NCBI RefSeq assembly: GCF_000516515.1
Contig: NZ_KI911784.1
Coordinates: 2,388,881 to 2,452,880 of the forward strand
Length of the DNA: 64,000 nt
From: Chloroflexus sp. Y-396-1
Lineage (GTDB): Bacteria > Chloroflexota > Chloroflexia > Chloroflexales > Chloroflexaceae
Direction of reading: 5' to 3'
Under the pieces are notes generated by a model that worked only from the letters and a program-made list of their open reading frames with translations, ran no database searches and had not been told where the DNA came from. Shown here piece after piece: positions 17,704 through 27,355 of the stretch. The position numbers were made by a program, and so were the translations under genes. The first letter of the stretch is position 1. Every line of letters starts with the position of its first letter.

Positions 17704-19827
17704 ATGCCAACTATGATAACCAATCGGGTTCTTTGTTTACCGAACGATATGTATGTCGTTATGACTGCTGCCGGCGATGTCCTGGTGAACAGTCCACCGG
17801 AGAGTCTGAAGTTTTTGCTTGCACACGGCTTGACCCCTCCTAGGTATGTCGTACTCCCACCTGATGCCCCACCGGGGAGCGAGCCAGGCTCGCACGGTTT
17901 TGTCTACCGCGGCATCAATTATGCTAGCGTCGAATTTCTCATCTATGCCAATTTTTTCGGGCAACAACAGAAAATAACGCTGATTACCCCAACCATAGCG
18001 CAAGCCCAACGATTGCAAGTACTCTTGAGAGAAACTATCAACGGGCCGACAGCACCTGACGAGTGGCCCGGTCCATGGCTCCAGCGCGAATGTGCAGCGG
18101 TGGCATTCTTTCCTCCCTTAGGACGCGCACCAACGATTGACGATATGATGACCATCGTAAACCTGGAATCAGGAGGCGGTGATCTTGGTCAGGTGCAGAT
18201 TACTTATGATGGAAGCAATTTTACCTTCACCGAAAACGGTACCGAAATAGCCCGGATTCCTACGACAATTACTGCTGTTGCTCATCCGTTGACGGTAGCG
18301 CCTCCACGTCCATTACTGCGCCAGGCCATCACCCTTCAATTCATCGGTGGAAGCGATGGATTTGATCCCACCGGTATCACAACATGCTTTCTCGCGTACT
18401 TTGGCAATCGTCAACCTCTCTTGTTTGATGCTGCTGCATACCTCAATGTACGCCTGGCCCATTTAGGACTATCGCCAAGACAGATCGACCTGGTTATCAT
18501 CTCGCACCTCCATGAAGATCATATCGCCGGCTTGCCCGAATTGATTCTGACCGGTGGTAAGCGCGTTCAACTTGTAACCGCATCAACCATTTACCGTTCA
18601 TTATTGCGCGTCCTGAGTGAAATGCTTGATCTGACACCAGCGACAGTCGCCGAACTATTCGACTTTTACCCACTTGAGCCAGGCCAACCCTTGGAACTAA
18701 ACGGTTACCAGTTTATCGCCACGTATGCAGTCCACTCGGTGCCAACTATTGCGGTAAAGGTGAACGGCATAGGTTATTCAGGCGATATGCGCTACGATGA
18801 GGTGTGGTTAGAACACTTGCATCAAATCGGGCACCTGAGTGCCGAACGTCTCGATGAACTACGCCGCTTTGCCGATGGAGTCGAATTACTGGTTCACGAT
18901 ATGGGTGGCGGTGCTATTCATACGACACCGAGTGCACAACTGTTACGCACACTCAGCGCTCGCAGCCGACGTCTTATCCTGGCCCATACCAGTCGCCAAC
19001 ATCTCGACGTAACCGCGGACATTGCCGACCGGGTAGAAATCGCCGTCAGTGGTCATATTGTTGGAGCAGGTGACATCGTTCGGGACGATGAACATCGACA
19101 ACGGTTTGAAACACTCACCATTTGCCCGATCTTTGCCCGCCTAACGGCCTCTGCACGATCAAAGCTGGCCCAACAGTGTACAGTCCGTAATTTCTCAACA
19201 GGTAGCGTTATCGCGCATGAAGGTGAAGCCTCCGATGGCTGTGCGTATGTTATCCATCAAGGGATCGTAGAGATAGTGGTCGGCGGTGAACCGGTTCGTC
19301 TCTTGGGGCGTGGTCATAGTCTAGGGGAACGAGGCGCCTTAATCGGCGAACCACGCACCAGTACGCTGGTGGCACACAGTGACGTACAACTGTTGCAGAT
19401 AACGCCTGAGCTGTTTGCTTTTGTGGCCGATCAATTGGGATTACGAGCCGCTTTTGCCCGTGCCGAATGGCTCTGGCTGAAATCAACGCTAGGGCAGTTG
19501 CCCTGGGCTACACTGCTAGATCTGGCGCTCGATTTTACCCCACACCCGATAGCCGCTGGTGATGTCCTCTGTCAACGAGGCGAAGTAGGAACCTACGGAT
19601 ACCTGCTGATAAGCGGTCGCTTGCACTTCAGCGGCGAGACCAGTGGTGAGAGCGAACAGAGTGGCCACTGTTTTGGTATGCGGTCGGCATTGCGCGGCGA
19701 ACCCTACCGGCTTACCGTGCGCGCTCTGACCGAAGGGATGGTCTGGTCAATTGATTCCACGGCCCTGCAACGTCTCTACCTGATGTACCCTGATCTTCTT
19801 CTCCACTGGCAGACGATAGACCGATAG
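17704..19827 (+). CDS. Metallo-beta-lactamase fold fused to cyclic-nucleotide-binding domains
   Basis: This 707-residue cytoplasmic protein has three parts. Residues 1-205 are an N-terminal domain I do not recognise. Residues ~208-470 are a metallo-beta-lactamase fold with the metal motif HLHEDH (268-273), further His/Asp positions at YSGDMRYDE and VHDMGGG, and a late LILAHTSRQH. Residues ~475-575 are a cyclic-nucleotide-binding domain whose phosphate cassette GERGALIGEPRTST keeps the Arg that contacts cNMP. A second, weaker cNMP-like domain (~595-700) lacks a clear cassette. AGGAGGAG precedes the ATG. A ligand-gated hydrolase is a plausible but untested reading. Confidence 0.78.
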   Translation: MPTMITNRVLCLPNDMYVVMTAAGDVLVNSPPESLKFLLAHGLTPPRYVVLPPDAPPGSEPGSHGFVYRGINYASVEFLIYANFFGQQQKITLITPTIAQAQRLQVLLRETINGPTAPDEWPGPWLQRECAAVAFFPPLGRAPTIDDMMTIVNLESGGGDLGQVQITYDGSNFTFTENGTEIARIPTTITAVAHPLTVAPPRPLLRQAITLQFIGGSDGFDPTGITTCFLAYFGNRQPLLFDAAAYLNVRLAHLGLSPRQIDLVIISHLHEDHIAGLPELILTGGKRVQLVTASTIYRSLLRVLSEMLDLTPATVAELFDFYPLEPGQPLELNGYQFIATYAVHSVPTIAVKVNGIGYSGDMRYDEVWLEHLHQIGHLSAERLDELRRFADGVELLVHDMGGGAIHTTPSAQLLRTLSARSRRLILAHTSRQHLDVTADIADRVEIAVSGHIVGAGDIVRDDEHRQRFETLTICPIFARLTASARSKLAQQCTVRNFSTGSVIAHEGEASDGCAYVIHQGIVEIVVGGEPVRLLGRGHSLGERGALIGEPRTSTLVAHSDVQLLQITPELFAFVADQLGLRAAFARAEWLWLKSTLGQLPWATLLDLALDFTPHPIAAGDVLCQRGEVGTYGYLLISGRLHFSGETSGESEQSGHCFGMRSALRGEPYRLTVRALTEGMVWSIDSTALQRLYLMYPDLLLHWQTIDR

Positions 19828-20000
19828 GATATTCACACCGTATTCAACTGCGCGTATAACCAAATCATGCGGGTCAGAGGCCCGCGCTTACGTTGACGCG
19901 GCATAGGTCGGTGAACGTTGTGACGGGGTGAAAGATGTTCATTGGCGCACCCGAGCAAAAATTGAAGACGTTGAAAATCGCTAACACTTCCAGAATCCAT

Positions 20001-20029
20001 TTGACAAAGTGCACCAGTCGTAGTATTAT
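20001..20029 (+). promoter_or_regulatory. Promoter of tRNA-Leu/tRNA-Gln unit
   Basis: TTGACA at 20001-20006, a 17-base spacer and TATTAT at 20024-20029 lie 27 bases before tRNA-Leu. The rest of 19828-20056 shows no gene. Confidence 0.7.
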
Positions 20030-20056
20030 TTTCTCTGCGCCGGGCGAGTGGCTCAG

Positions 20057-20143
<87 letters not shown>

Positions 20144-20146
20144 CAC

Positions 20147-20220
20147 TGGGGGATAGTTTAAGGGTAGAACACCTGGTTCTGGCCCAGGCGGTTGGGGTTC
20201 GAATCCCTGTCCCCCAGCCA
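20147..20220 (+). tRNA. tRNA-Gln (CTG)
   Basis: This is a 74-base tRNA starting three bases after tRNA-Leu. The acceptor stem is TGGGGGA/TCCCCCA, the anticodon stem CCTGG/CCAGG with loop TTCTGGC (anticodon CTG), and CCA is encoded. It is cotranscribed with tRNA-Leu. Confidence 0.96.
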
Positions 20221-20236
20221 AAAATTTCACTAAATA

Positions 20237-20272
20237 ACCCCTGCTTCACAACGGCGTGAAGCAGGGGTTTTG
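20237..20272 (+). terminator. Terminator of tRNA-Leu/tRNA-Gln unit
   Basis: A 14-bp stem (AACCCCTGCTTCAC / GTGAAGCAGGGGTT) with a six-base loop runs directly into TTTT. On the other strand the run AA after the stem is short, so it probably serves the tRNAs mainly, though it also lies near the end of the convergent zinc-ribbon gene. Confidence 0.88.
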
Positions 20273-20290
20273 TCGTCGAACGGCTTCTCT

Positions 20291-20734
20291 TCATTTGCTG
20301 ACACGTGTCCCACAACTCGGACAAAAAATCGCCCGTGCTGGCATCTGGAAACCGCACTGTGGGCAGGTCTTTGGCGCATCAGATGCGGGTGGAGCTTCGC
20401 TGATTGGTACCGATTGCACTGTTGGCGATGGTGGTGTTGGCGGAACATAGACCTCATTTTGTGCCTGTTTCAGCTCTTCTTCACGGGCAACCAGTGTCGA
20501 ACGCAGTTGATCGAGTGCGGCGGCCAGTTCGGCCAGTGAAGGGGCGTGAATCTGACCTGCTCGTTGCAGGTCATACGCACGCTGACCCATCTCTAACAGT
20601 TTCTGCTCAATCAGGCGGCGAAGTTCGTTAATTTCAGCTTGTAGGCGAGTCGTTTTCTGGAATTTCTCGGCCTCAAACTTTGCCCGATCACCGACCTGGG
20701 CAATCGTCTTGGTTAATTGATCAAGAATGCTCAT
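20291..20734 (-). CDS. Coiled-coil protein with C-terminal zinc ribbon
   Basis: This 147-residue protein has a helical N-terminal half (about 1-90) rich in Glu, Lys, Leu and Gln, predicted to be a coiled coil. A Pro-rich linker (VPPTPPSPT) follows, then a C-terminal zinc ribbon with two CxxC pairs (CPQCGFQMPARAIFCPSCG). Such zinc-ribbon proteins of unknown function are common in Chloroflexota. It lies alone, convergent to the tRNA unit. No partner can be inferred. Confidence 0.72.
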   Translation of the reverse strand: MSILDQLTKTIAQVGDRAKFEAEKFQKTTRLQAEINELRRLIEQKLLEMGQRAYDLQRAGQIHAPSLAELAAALDQLRSTLVAREEELKQAQNEVYVPPTPPSPTVQSVPISEAPPASDAPKTCPQCGFQMPARAIFCPSCGTRVSK

Positions 20735-20992
20735 CTGTAACTCCCTTCCGTATTCGGCTAGACTACCCTGCTCAAAAGATTTTTCTCTTTGTTTGACGAT
20801 CAGCGGTCATCGGTGGATGCATCATCTTGCTCTCAAGAATGATGATCCCAATAACCTGCGTTGCACTAACGACGAGACCGTATATCGCGGTTTGCAAACG
20901 TATCTGATCCCGGAAACACCACTGTATCTTGGTACAGAATAACCTTTGCTATCTAGGAGGCTGCGACCGACACACGAGGGTGATGCTAGATG

Positions 20993-21358
20993 AGGGGTTT
21001 TCAGAGTGCTCAGGTTTTCGTCGTGTTCACCAATAAACGTCGTTCATGCCGTCACGACGATCTCAAAATCGATGCTGCTTGCCTTGGTGCGCGGGCTGCT
21101 GGCCCGTATTCTACGGTGGCAGTGGTGGAACTGCCCCGTCGCAGAAGCCCGCCATTTGGGCGGGGTTGGAACCTGCCCCTACAATGCGCCAACGAGTATC
21201 ATCGGTGGGCAACCAGGGGCCTGACCGGAGACCACCATCGGCACGGGAAGCAGCGCGCCTTGGCACACGATACGGACATTTTTCTTACTCCTCGCGTTTC
21301 TCCCTACTCTCCTCACTGCACCGCTGTGCCGAGTAGGGTAAAAACGTTGAGAATCCCT
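20993..21358. repeat. Dispersed element with inverted ends, copy at 21 kb
   Basis: The region 20735-21695 has no convincing gene. It holds the clearest copy of an intergenic element. The left end AGGGGTTTTCAGAGTGCTCA and the reverse complement of the right end, AGGGATTCTCAACGTTTTTA, are imperfect inverted repeats. The interior shares blocks with 4.2-4.5 kb, including GCAACCAGGGGCCTGACCGG. A further end-like sequence, AGAGGTTTTCAGAGTTTC, starts at 21372. The rest, to 21695, shows nothing recognisable. Confidence 0.6.
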
Positions 21359-21695
21359 GTGCCAGATAACCAGAGGTTTTCAGAGTTTCTATCGTTTGGT
21401 ATGATAAAGGTTCCCGCCCTGCGAACGCACAGAGTGATACACTCGAGAAACGTCTTTCGGACGATCAAACTGTTCCCTAACCCGCGCTGTTTTCTCGGGA
21501 GCGCAGGCTTCCAACCCTTGTCTTGCGGTACATAGCCGGCAACCGTCGTTTGGCGCATCAGGCACCACCGCGAACGGGTTGCCAAACTTCCTTCACCTCC
21601 CCTTCTCCTTTCGCACCTCCAACTGCATATGGTATAACAAGAGCAATAAGCTATGATATGTCGCACATAGGCTTGATACGACGCTGCGTGTATCA

Positions 21696-22343
21696 ATGAT
21701 TGTATCATCCCTTATGAAGCAATTTGTGTTCTTCTACCAACAGATCATTCGTTGGCTGTTCCATCGTCTTTACCACGAACTGGCGTGGAGTTACGACCTC
21801 ATTGCATGGTTGGTTTCCGGCGGATACTGGCAACGCTGGGTTCTGACAGCAGTTCCTGTGTTACGCGGACGGACGCTGGAGTTGGGATGTGGACCAGGTT
21901 ATCTGCAACGAGCACTCACCGGGCGCGCCGATGTCATCGGGTTAGACATCTCGCCGTTCATGCTGCGACGAGCAGCACGTTTTAGCCGTCGGTTGATTAG
22001 AGCCGATGCGCGCCGATTACCATTTGCCGATGCGAGTTTCGATACGGTGTGTGCAACCTTTCCGGCAGAGTATATCCTTGATCCGAACACACAGGCCGAG
22101 ATACGGCGAGTGTTAACTGCTGACGGACAACTGGTGATCGTTGACGGTGGACGCCTGGAAGGCTGGTACGGTCGCTTGATTGATGCCCTCTATCGTCTGG
22201 TGTGGCTGAGACAGCATACCAATGCGCTGCCGACTGTCATTCGGTTTGGAGATTTTCACCTTCAGGTGCAGCGGGTTAGCGTAGGAAACAGTAGTGTTCT
22301 GGTGATGATTGGAAAACCATATGCCGCCGAATCTGAGCATTGA
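21696..22343 (+). CDS. Class I SAM-dependent methyltransferase
   Basis: This 215-residue protein has [17 protein letters not shown] as motif [17 protein letters not shown] as motif II, the [25 protein letters not shown] acidic-loop region (seen in UbiE/COQ5-like methyltransferases) and a [13 protein letters not shown] post-motif. The ATG at 21696 or a second at 21714 ([10 protein letters not shown]) may be used; no strong ribosome-binding site is seen. It overlaps rnhB by 23 bases. The substrate is unknown. Confidence 0.82.
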   Translation: MIVSSLMKQFVFFYQQIIRWLFHRLYHELAWSYDLIAWLVSGGYWQRWVLTAVPVLRGRTLELGCGPGYLQRALTGRADVIGLDISPFMLRRAARFSRRLIRADARRLPFADASFDTVCATFPAEYILDPNTQAEIRRVLTADGQLVIVDGGRLEGWYGRLIDALYRLVWLRQHTNALPTVIRFGDFHLQVQRVSVGNSSVLVMIGKPYAAESEH

Positions 22344-22971
22344 GTTTGCCTGGCGCGCACGAGGTTATCCTGTGCTGGCAGGTATTGATGAAGCCGGACG
22401 AGGCTGTTGGGCTGGGCCGGTTGTTGCAGCCGCAGTAGTGCTGTCGTCAGCCGTGTACGATCAGCCCGACCTGTTGAGCATGGTTAACGATTCCAAACAA
22501 TTGACGGCCAGCGCCCGCGAACAGGCGTATACTGTCATCAAGACGCACGCGGCAGGGATTGGAGTTGGTATCGTTCCGGCTTTTCTCATCGACGCATATG
22601 GAATCGTTCCGGCGACCCGTCTGGCAATGATCCAGGCGTTGTTGGCACTACCATGTGCGGTTGATGCCTTGCTGATTGATGCAGAATGGCTACCCGGCAT
22701 CACGCTTGTCCAGGAATCGCTCATCCGTGGCGACTCTCGTTCACTCTCAATTGCTGCGGCCTCAATTATTGCAAAGGTTACTCGTGATCGGCTGATGGTG
22801 AGCGCTGACCGGTGTTACCCGCAATACGGTTTTGCCCTTCACAAGGGCTATGGCACGGCTGTTCATCAACGTGCGCTCGCTCAATACGGCCCATCACCGT
22901 TGCATCGCCGCACCTTTCAGCCGGTGCTAGACGTTCTGGCGCAACTCGAGCATACATTAACTGAGAGGTAG
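22321..22971 (+). CDS. rnhB: Ribonuclease HII
   Basis: RNase HII removes ribonucleotides from DNA and RNA of hybrids. The 216-residue protein has [21 protein letters not shown] with the first two catalytic acids, [10 protein letters not shown], a [11 protein letters not shown] strand, the [17 protein letters not shown] helix and [23 protein letters not shown] near the C-terminus. The ATG at 22321 is used; a TTG 12 bases upstream is possible. It overlaps the methyltransferase gene, so the two are probably cotranscribed. Confidence 0.95.
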   Translation: MPPNLSIEFAWRARGYPVLAGIDEAGRGCWAGPVVAAAVVLSSAVYDQPDLLSMVNDSKQLTASAREQAYTVIKTHAAGIGVGIVPAFLIDAYGIVPATRLAMIQALLALPCAVDALLIDAEWLPGITLVQESLIRGDSRSLSIAAASIIAKVTRDRLMVSADRCYPQYGFALHKGYGTAVHQRALAQYGPSPLHRRTFQPVLDVLAQLEHTLTER

Positions 22972-23089
22972 CACAGAAGATGTCAGAAGACTTGCCGTAA
23001 ATGTGGCAAGACGTTCGTTTGTAGGAATCTGGGGTGAAGGCTTTCAGCTTTATACTCACGATTTTTTTGTTTTTACAGTGGAGAGTATC

Positions 23090-23734
23090 ATGCGATTTGA
23101 TCAACATCTCATCTCTTCAGCCATCCTGGCAGTGTGTTTATATCCACGGCAACCAATATCAGCAGCCCTGTTCATCGCCGGAGGTGTCTTGATCGACCTT
23201 GATCATCTTGCACTTTACATCAGTCGTACTGGTGATTGGAGTGTTAGCGGCGCACTCCACTACAATCGTTATCGCAATCGACTCCCGCAGCGCGGTGACA
23301 ACCGACCCAGGTACGGATCATTACGCTCGTGGCTGCATCAACCGCTTCTTGTAGTACCGGCACTCTGGGCATTCGCGCAGCATCATCGATGGATGCGTCC
23401 GCTGGCGGCGGGGGTAACATTGCACCTGTTCCTCGATCATCTGGCAATGCCGGCTATCTGGGCAGCGTACCTGCACGCTGGTGGACGTTGCGTCCGCTGC
23501 GGAAGTAAACAGCGGGTTGAAGTCTACCGACGGCCAACTCAGCATCGGCAAGGCTGGCACTGGGTAGCACTATGCCGACGCTGTGCGAATGACCGACGGG
23601 CGTTTACCGATGCGCTTGATTCTGATGCCGATGGGATCACCTGGTGGGGTACGGCGGCTTGTAGGAGCGGTTCGCGAACTGCCTCTACTCAATTGACGGA
23701 TATGGGTACGTCGTATCGTTCGGCCGCAACGTGA
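23090..23734 (+). CDS. YdjM-like membrane protein with C-terminal zinc-ribbon motif
   Basis: The ATG at 23090 has GGAGAG upstream and gives 214 residues; the open frame before it lacks a start signal. The N-terminal half has hydrophobic helices with GGVLIDLDHLALY and TLHLFLDHLAMPAIW, the paired D.DH and H.FLDH motifs of the YdjM/DUF457 metal-dependent hydrolase-like membrane family. After residue ~130 comes a soluble part with two Cys pairs (GRCVRCGSKQ and LCRRCAND), like a zinc ribbon. The last ~40 residues are low-complexity. The fusion is unusual in my experience; function unknown. Confidence 0.6.
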   Translation: MRFDQHLISSAILAVCLYPRQPISAALFIAGGVLIDLDHLALYISRTGDWSVSGALHYNRYRNRLPQRGDNRPRYGSLRSWLHQPLLVVPALWAFAQHHRWMRPLAAGVTLHLFLDHLAMPAIWAAYLHAGGRCVRCGSKQRVEVYRRPTQHRQGWHWVALCRRCANDRRAFTDALDSDADGITWWGTAACRSGSRTASTQLTDMGTSYRSAAT

Positions 23735-24076
23735 CTGTGGCATGCAGCGACCTTCGCAAGGGGGCCGCGGAGACGCTGCGGCCAGCGTCTCCTGCAACAC
23801 GGAACGGCGACGGCCGTCCCTGATTGGCCGCTCCCGACCCGGTGTGGTACGGAGCGGCGCTGCGACTCATCCGGGCTGTGCCCAGTGTGTCTCGTGCGCC
23901 CACCCTCTTATGCCAGCGCGAGGAAGTCGCTGCATGGATGGGAGCAGTGAAACCTGAGATTGGCAAGATGATGAACAGTCCCTCGGGCCGGAATTGGCAT
24001 AATACGTGGTACACTGATAAGAGCAACGAGACCGTAAAGTCACCATATCTGACCGTCAGACTATAAGGAGTGGTTG
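23735..24076. other. Intergenic region with hairpin
   Basis: No gene is supported in these ~340 bases. A perfect hairpin, GGAGACGCT/AGCGTCTCC (23769-23777 and 23784-23792, loop of six), lies in a GC-rich stretch. It has no U-run, so it is not a standard terminator. The 30 bases before 24077 hold AAGGAG, the ribosome-binding site of the next gene. Confidence 0.4.
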
Positions 24077-24565
24077 ATGGATCCAGATGATGAGTTTATA
24101 CCTGAAGACCCGTTAACCGAACTAAGCCGTCTCGCTGGCGAAGCAATAGATGGACAGGCCAAAGGGGCGTCGTCGGCTGAACGGCGCCGCCGCTGTGATC
24201 GCGTATTAGAAATGGAAGCGCAGGGACACCTTACCGACGAGCGGGCATATTTCCTGGCGGGCTTAGTCATGATCTGTGGTGAGACAGTAGCCGATTTTCG
24301 TCATGCCCATCGCTTTGCCCGGCGCGCCACAGAACTGGGTGACGAGCGGGCTTGGACACTGCGGGCTATGGCATGGGATCGACTACTCATTGAACTGGGC
24401 CAGCCACAGCACTTCGGCACGCAGATTATCCGCATTGGTGGGCGCTGGTCGCTTGGCGAGGTCAATCCACGAGTAACCGATTGGGAACGTGCCTTATTCG
24501 GTGTTCCACCGCTCTACGTACAGTTACAACGGGTTGAGGAATTGCAGCGTTCGGAACGGGGTTGA
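24077..24565 (+). CDS. Hypothetical protein, DUF6624-like
   Basis: This 162-residue soluble protein has its ATG at 24077 with AAGGAG six bases upstream. The N-terminus is acidic (MDPDDEFIPEDPLTELSR). The middle, FLAGLVMICGETVADFRHAH, followed by RAWTLRAMAWDRLLIELGQP and QHFGTQ, resembles the pattern W...A...DR....G..Q.(Y/F)GTQ of DUF6624 proteins, and the ALFGVPPLYVQL tail fits too. No catalytic motif is evident. It stands alone between long non-coding stretches. Confidence 0.55.
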   Translation: MDPDDEFIPEDPLTELSRLAGEAIDGQAKGASSAERRRRCDRVLEMEAQGHLTDERAYFLAGLVMICGETVADFRHAHRFARRATELGDERAWTLRAMAWDRLLIELGQPQHFGTQIIRIGGRWSLGEVNPRVTDWERALFGVPPLYVQLQRVEELQRSERG

Positions 24566-24745
24566 CACACGTTCCTTATAGTTCACTGCAACACTCACCA
24601 TAGAGAGTAAGACAGAGAGCGCCGAACAAGATGATTGCAGGCGGAAATCTCTGTAACCTCTCTGTGGTGAGATTACTTTTTGTAGTATTTTAAAATCTGT
24701 ACATTTTTTGCCAATTTAAACCACATTTTTACTCATAAACTTTGT

Positions 24746-24773
24746 TATCGTTCTAACAATACTTGTAACGATA
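24746..24773 (+). promoter_or_regulatory. Palindrome in AT-rich upstream region
   Basis: The 300 bases 24566-24865 before the secreted-protein gene are AT-rich and hold no gene. TATCGTT and AACGATA (24746-24752 and 24767-24773) form an inverted repeat around a 14-base centre, about 95 bases before the start codon. It could be an operator for that gene. This is a guess from symmetry only. Confidence 0.25.
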
Positions 24774-24865
24774 GCGTAATCTACACAGATTGCTCGTGGA
24801 ACGCAGTGAATTGTACATTTTCATTATCCTATCAGGTTTTTCTCAGCATACCAGGGGGAGGGGTT

Positions 24866-26116
24866 ATGAGAAGACTTTCACTGCGTTCCGCCTTTGCATT
24901 AGGATTCAGCATCTTTATCGTTGTGATTCTCGGCGTATTTGTGTACGGTTCAGCCGCTTCTCAGGCACGTGTCGAAATCTTTACGCCTCAGGGATTCGCC
25001 CAGTGTGCGACGATCAACGCGCCAGCACCTGCTATCTTTCAAACTCAGAGCCTGCTGGCACGTTTCGATTATTATCGGGTCCTCGAACCACCTTTTGGCC
25101 CAGAACCGGTAGAGGTTGATATTACCTTCCCCGACGGTCGTATCTTTACCGTTGGCGCCAGCCAGTCGCTCGACGGCGTGATCGATATGCCTGCGAATGT
25201 ACAGTTTGCTCGCTTTACCAACAACGCCGGTCAGCTTTCACTGACCATCACGGTACCGGGTACCTGGCCGTATGGCTGCTACCGACTGACCGGACGCGGT
25301 TTGAGTAGCGGAGGGGCAAATACAGCATCGGCCTTCTTTGTCGTGATCCCTGGCGGACGACCAGGGCCAAGCGGTAATGCTAGTATCCGGGCGACGTTGA
25401 ATGGTCAGGAGACGAACGTCATTCTGCAAGGGCAAATTCTTGAGGTCGATGGCCGGGGTTTTATCGGTGGTGAACTGGTGTCGTTCTGGCTCACAGCCCC
25501 TGATGGTACAGTTATCGATTTCCCGCCCGGCCAGCAGGTGATACAGGCAACACCCGCTGGTGCAGTCTCGACTTCCTTCCAATTTGAAGGTAAGAATCCG
25601 GTTGGGCGTTACACTGTAACCGCACTCGGTAATACCAGTGGTTTTCGTGCCTTTGCCCACTTTGAACTACGATCAAGACCGGTAACGCCACGGGGGCCAG
25701 CCCGTCTATCGGTGGTCGTGCCCCTTGGAGCGCAGGCGCCGCAACGCTCCATCTTTTATGCGAATGGCGACCTCTTCTTCCCTGGTGAACGAGTGGATCT
25801 TTGGTTAACAATGCCAGACGGCGCGGTGCGAGGCTTTCCCTCGACCTTTGCCGACCCGATATCCGGCCAGTTTATGGTAGAACTGTTCCTCGATGAACGG
25901 TTGCCGGTCGGCTTCTACCAGTTTACAGCCCAGGGTGCGGTGAGTCAGCAACTGGTCATTGCTACCTTTACCCTGACCCAAACCAGCGACACGATTGCCA
26001 ATCCGCAACCGGTACCGCTGATAGGGATAGATAACAATCCTCTGACTCCACCTAATATCCCGTTCAACGATCCGAATCCTGCTGACATTAATGAGTATGG
26101 CAACCCGGATGAGTAA
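24866..26116 (+). CDS. Secreted protein with Ig-like repeats
   Basis: The ATG at 24866 follows GGGGGAGGGG, giving 416 residues. A signal-anchor or signal peptide (RRLSLRSAFALGFSIFIVVI, ending near the SAASQA site) starts the protein. The rest holds two clear related beta-sandwich units, GGELVSFWLTAPDGTVIDFP and PGERVDLWLTMPDGAVRGFP, each closing with a GRYTVTALG or GFYQFTAQG motif; a more divergent first unit (PEPVEVDITFPDGRIFTVG) precedes them. The C-terminus is Pro/Asn/Asp-rich and disordered-looking, with no membrane anchor. It probably sits on or outside the cell surface. No enzyme motif is seen. Confidence 0.72.
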   Translation: MRRLSLRSAFALGFSIFIVVILGVFVYGSAASQARVEIFTPQGFAQCATINAPAPAIFQTQSLLARFDYYRVLEPPFGPEPVEVDITFPDGRIFTVGASQSLDGVIDMPANVQFARFTNNAGQLSLTITVPGTWPYGCYRLTGRGLSSGGANTASAFFVVIPGGRPGPSGNASIRATLNGQETNVILQGQILEVDGRGFIGGELVSFWLTAPDGTVIDFPPGQQVIQATPAGAVSTSFQFEGKNPVGRYTVTALGNTSGFRAFAHFELRSRPVTPRGPARLSVVVPLGAQAPQRSIFYANGDLFFPGERVDLWLTMPDGAVRGFPSTFADPISGQFMVELFLDERLPVGFYQFTAQGAVSQQLVIATFTLTQTSDTIANPQPVPLIGIDNNPLTPPNIPFNDPNPADINEYGNPDE

Positions 26117-26140
26117 GCTGATACGCAATCAGTGATAGCG

Positions 26141-26166
26141 CAGGGGCACATGCGAACGTGCCCCTG
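26141..26166 (+). terminator. Stem-loop after the secreted-protein gene
   Basis: CAGGGGCAC and GTGCCCCTG (26141-26149 and 26158-26166) form a 9-bp stem with an 8-base loop, 25 bases after the stop codon. No U-run follows, so termination strength is doubtful. Confidence 0.45.
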
Positions 26167-26304
26167 AAGCAAGGCACTACCAGGTGCGCAAGAGGATCGT
26201 GGATGCCGATACGGTAGATGAGCTAATGTCGTCAGACAGTTGTGCGAATAAGTACATAGCGCTAACCTGCCTATACAGGGTAAGGTAGCAATGTTCAAAT
26301 GTTG

Positions 26305-26694
<390 letters not shown>

Positions 26695-26710
26695 TAGGCG
26701 CCAAACCTGT

Positions 26711-27094
26711 CTACTCTATCGGTGAAATCCTGCGTAATCGTCCGGCCAGCATCCCGCCGAATGCTCCGCAAGCACACCCCAATACCTGACCGAATAGTAG
26801 TAGCGGTGGCACTGATATACCAACATTTGCCAGAGCCGCAACCAGAATCCCAACGACGCCGACCAGCAGACCATGCATTGCAAATGCTTCACTGGCGAAC
26901 CAGCCAGCAACAAACCCGCCCACCCCAGTCAGACTGGCGCCAAGCAAAATCAGCAGCACGTGAATCGGATTTTGGAGTGATGGTTCGGTAAACACTGCAC
27001 TCTGCCCGAACAGCACGATCATCATTTGCAAAAGGATGGTCAGCGCGAAATCGGTCATAAAACCAGAAATAACCGCCGTCCAACGAATGTTCAC
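26711..27094 (-). CDS. Small membrane protein, TIGR04086-like
   Basis: The GTG at 27094 (VNIRWTAVISG) is preceded by AGGGGG, giving 127 residues; a GTG four codons earlier and a longer upstream frame are alternatives. Four hydrophobic segments (about 6-28, 45-65, 70-92 and 95-115) make it an integral membrane protein. Motifs such as GGFVAGWFASE and GMLAGRL resemble TIGR04086/DUF3792-type proteins of Firmicutes and Chloroflexota. The function is unknown and the family call is tentative. Confidence 0.55.
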   Translation of the reverse strand: MNIRWTAVISGFMTDFALTILLQMMIVLFGQSAVFTEPSLQNPIHVLLILLGASLTGVGGFVAGWFASEAFAMHGLLVGVVGILVAALANVGISVPPLLLFGQVLGCACGAFGGMLAGRLRRISPIE

Positions 27095-27355
27095 GGAATT
27101 CACCCCCTGGCGTTTTCTTACCCAGATGACCGGCACGTCACAGGAGCGGCGAGGTTGTTCACCCAACGCGCTGCCGTGATCGGCAACTAGCTCACCTCAT
27201 TCGAGTGCAGTATAGCCGATTGACGCATCTGTAGCATCACCGACGGCGCTGATCGTACCCATAACAGGAAAGGCGGGTCGCAAGACCCACCCCTCTACGT
27301 CAGAGTCAATACCTGATGATCACGTGCTGGCAGCCGCTGCCGATACCGCAATGAG

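Noticed and set aside
20990-21535. Open frame in the 21-kb intergenic region
   Set aside because: It spans a repeat element, has no start signal and is not conserved in the related repeat at 4.2 kb.
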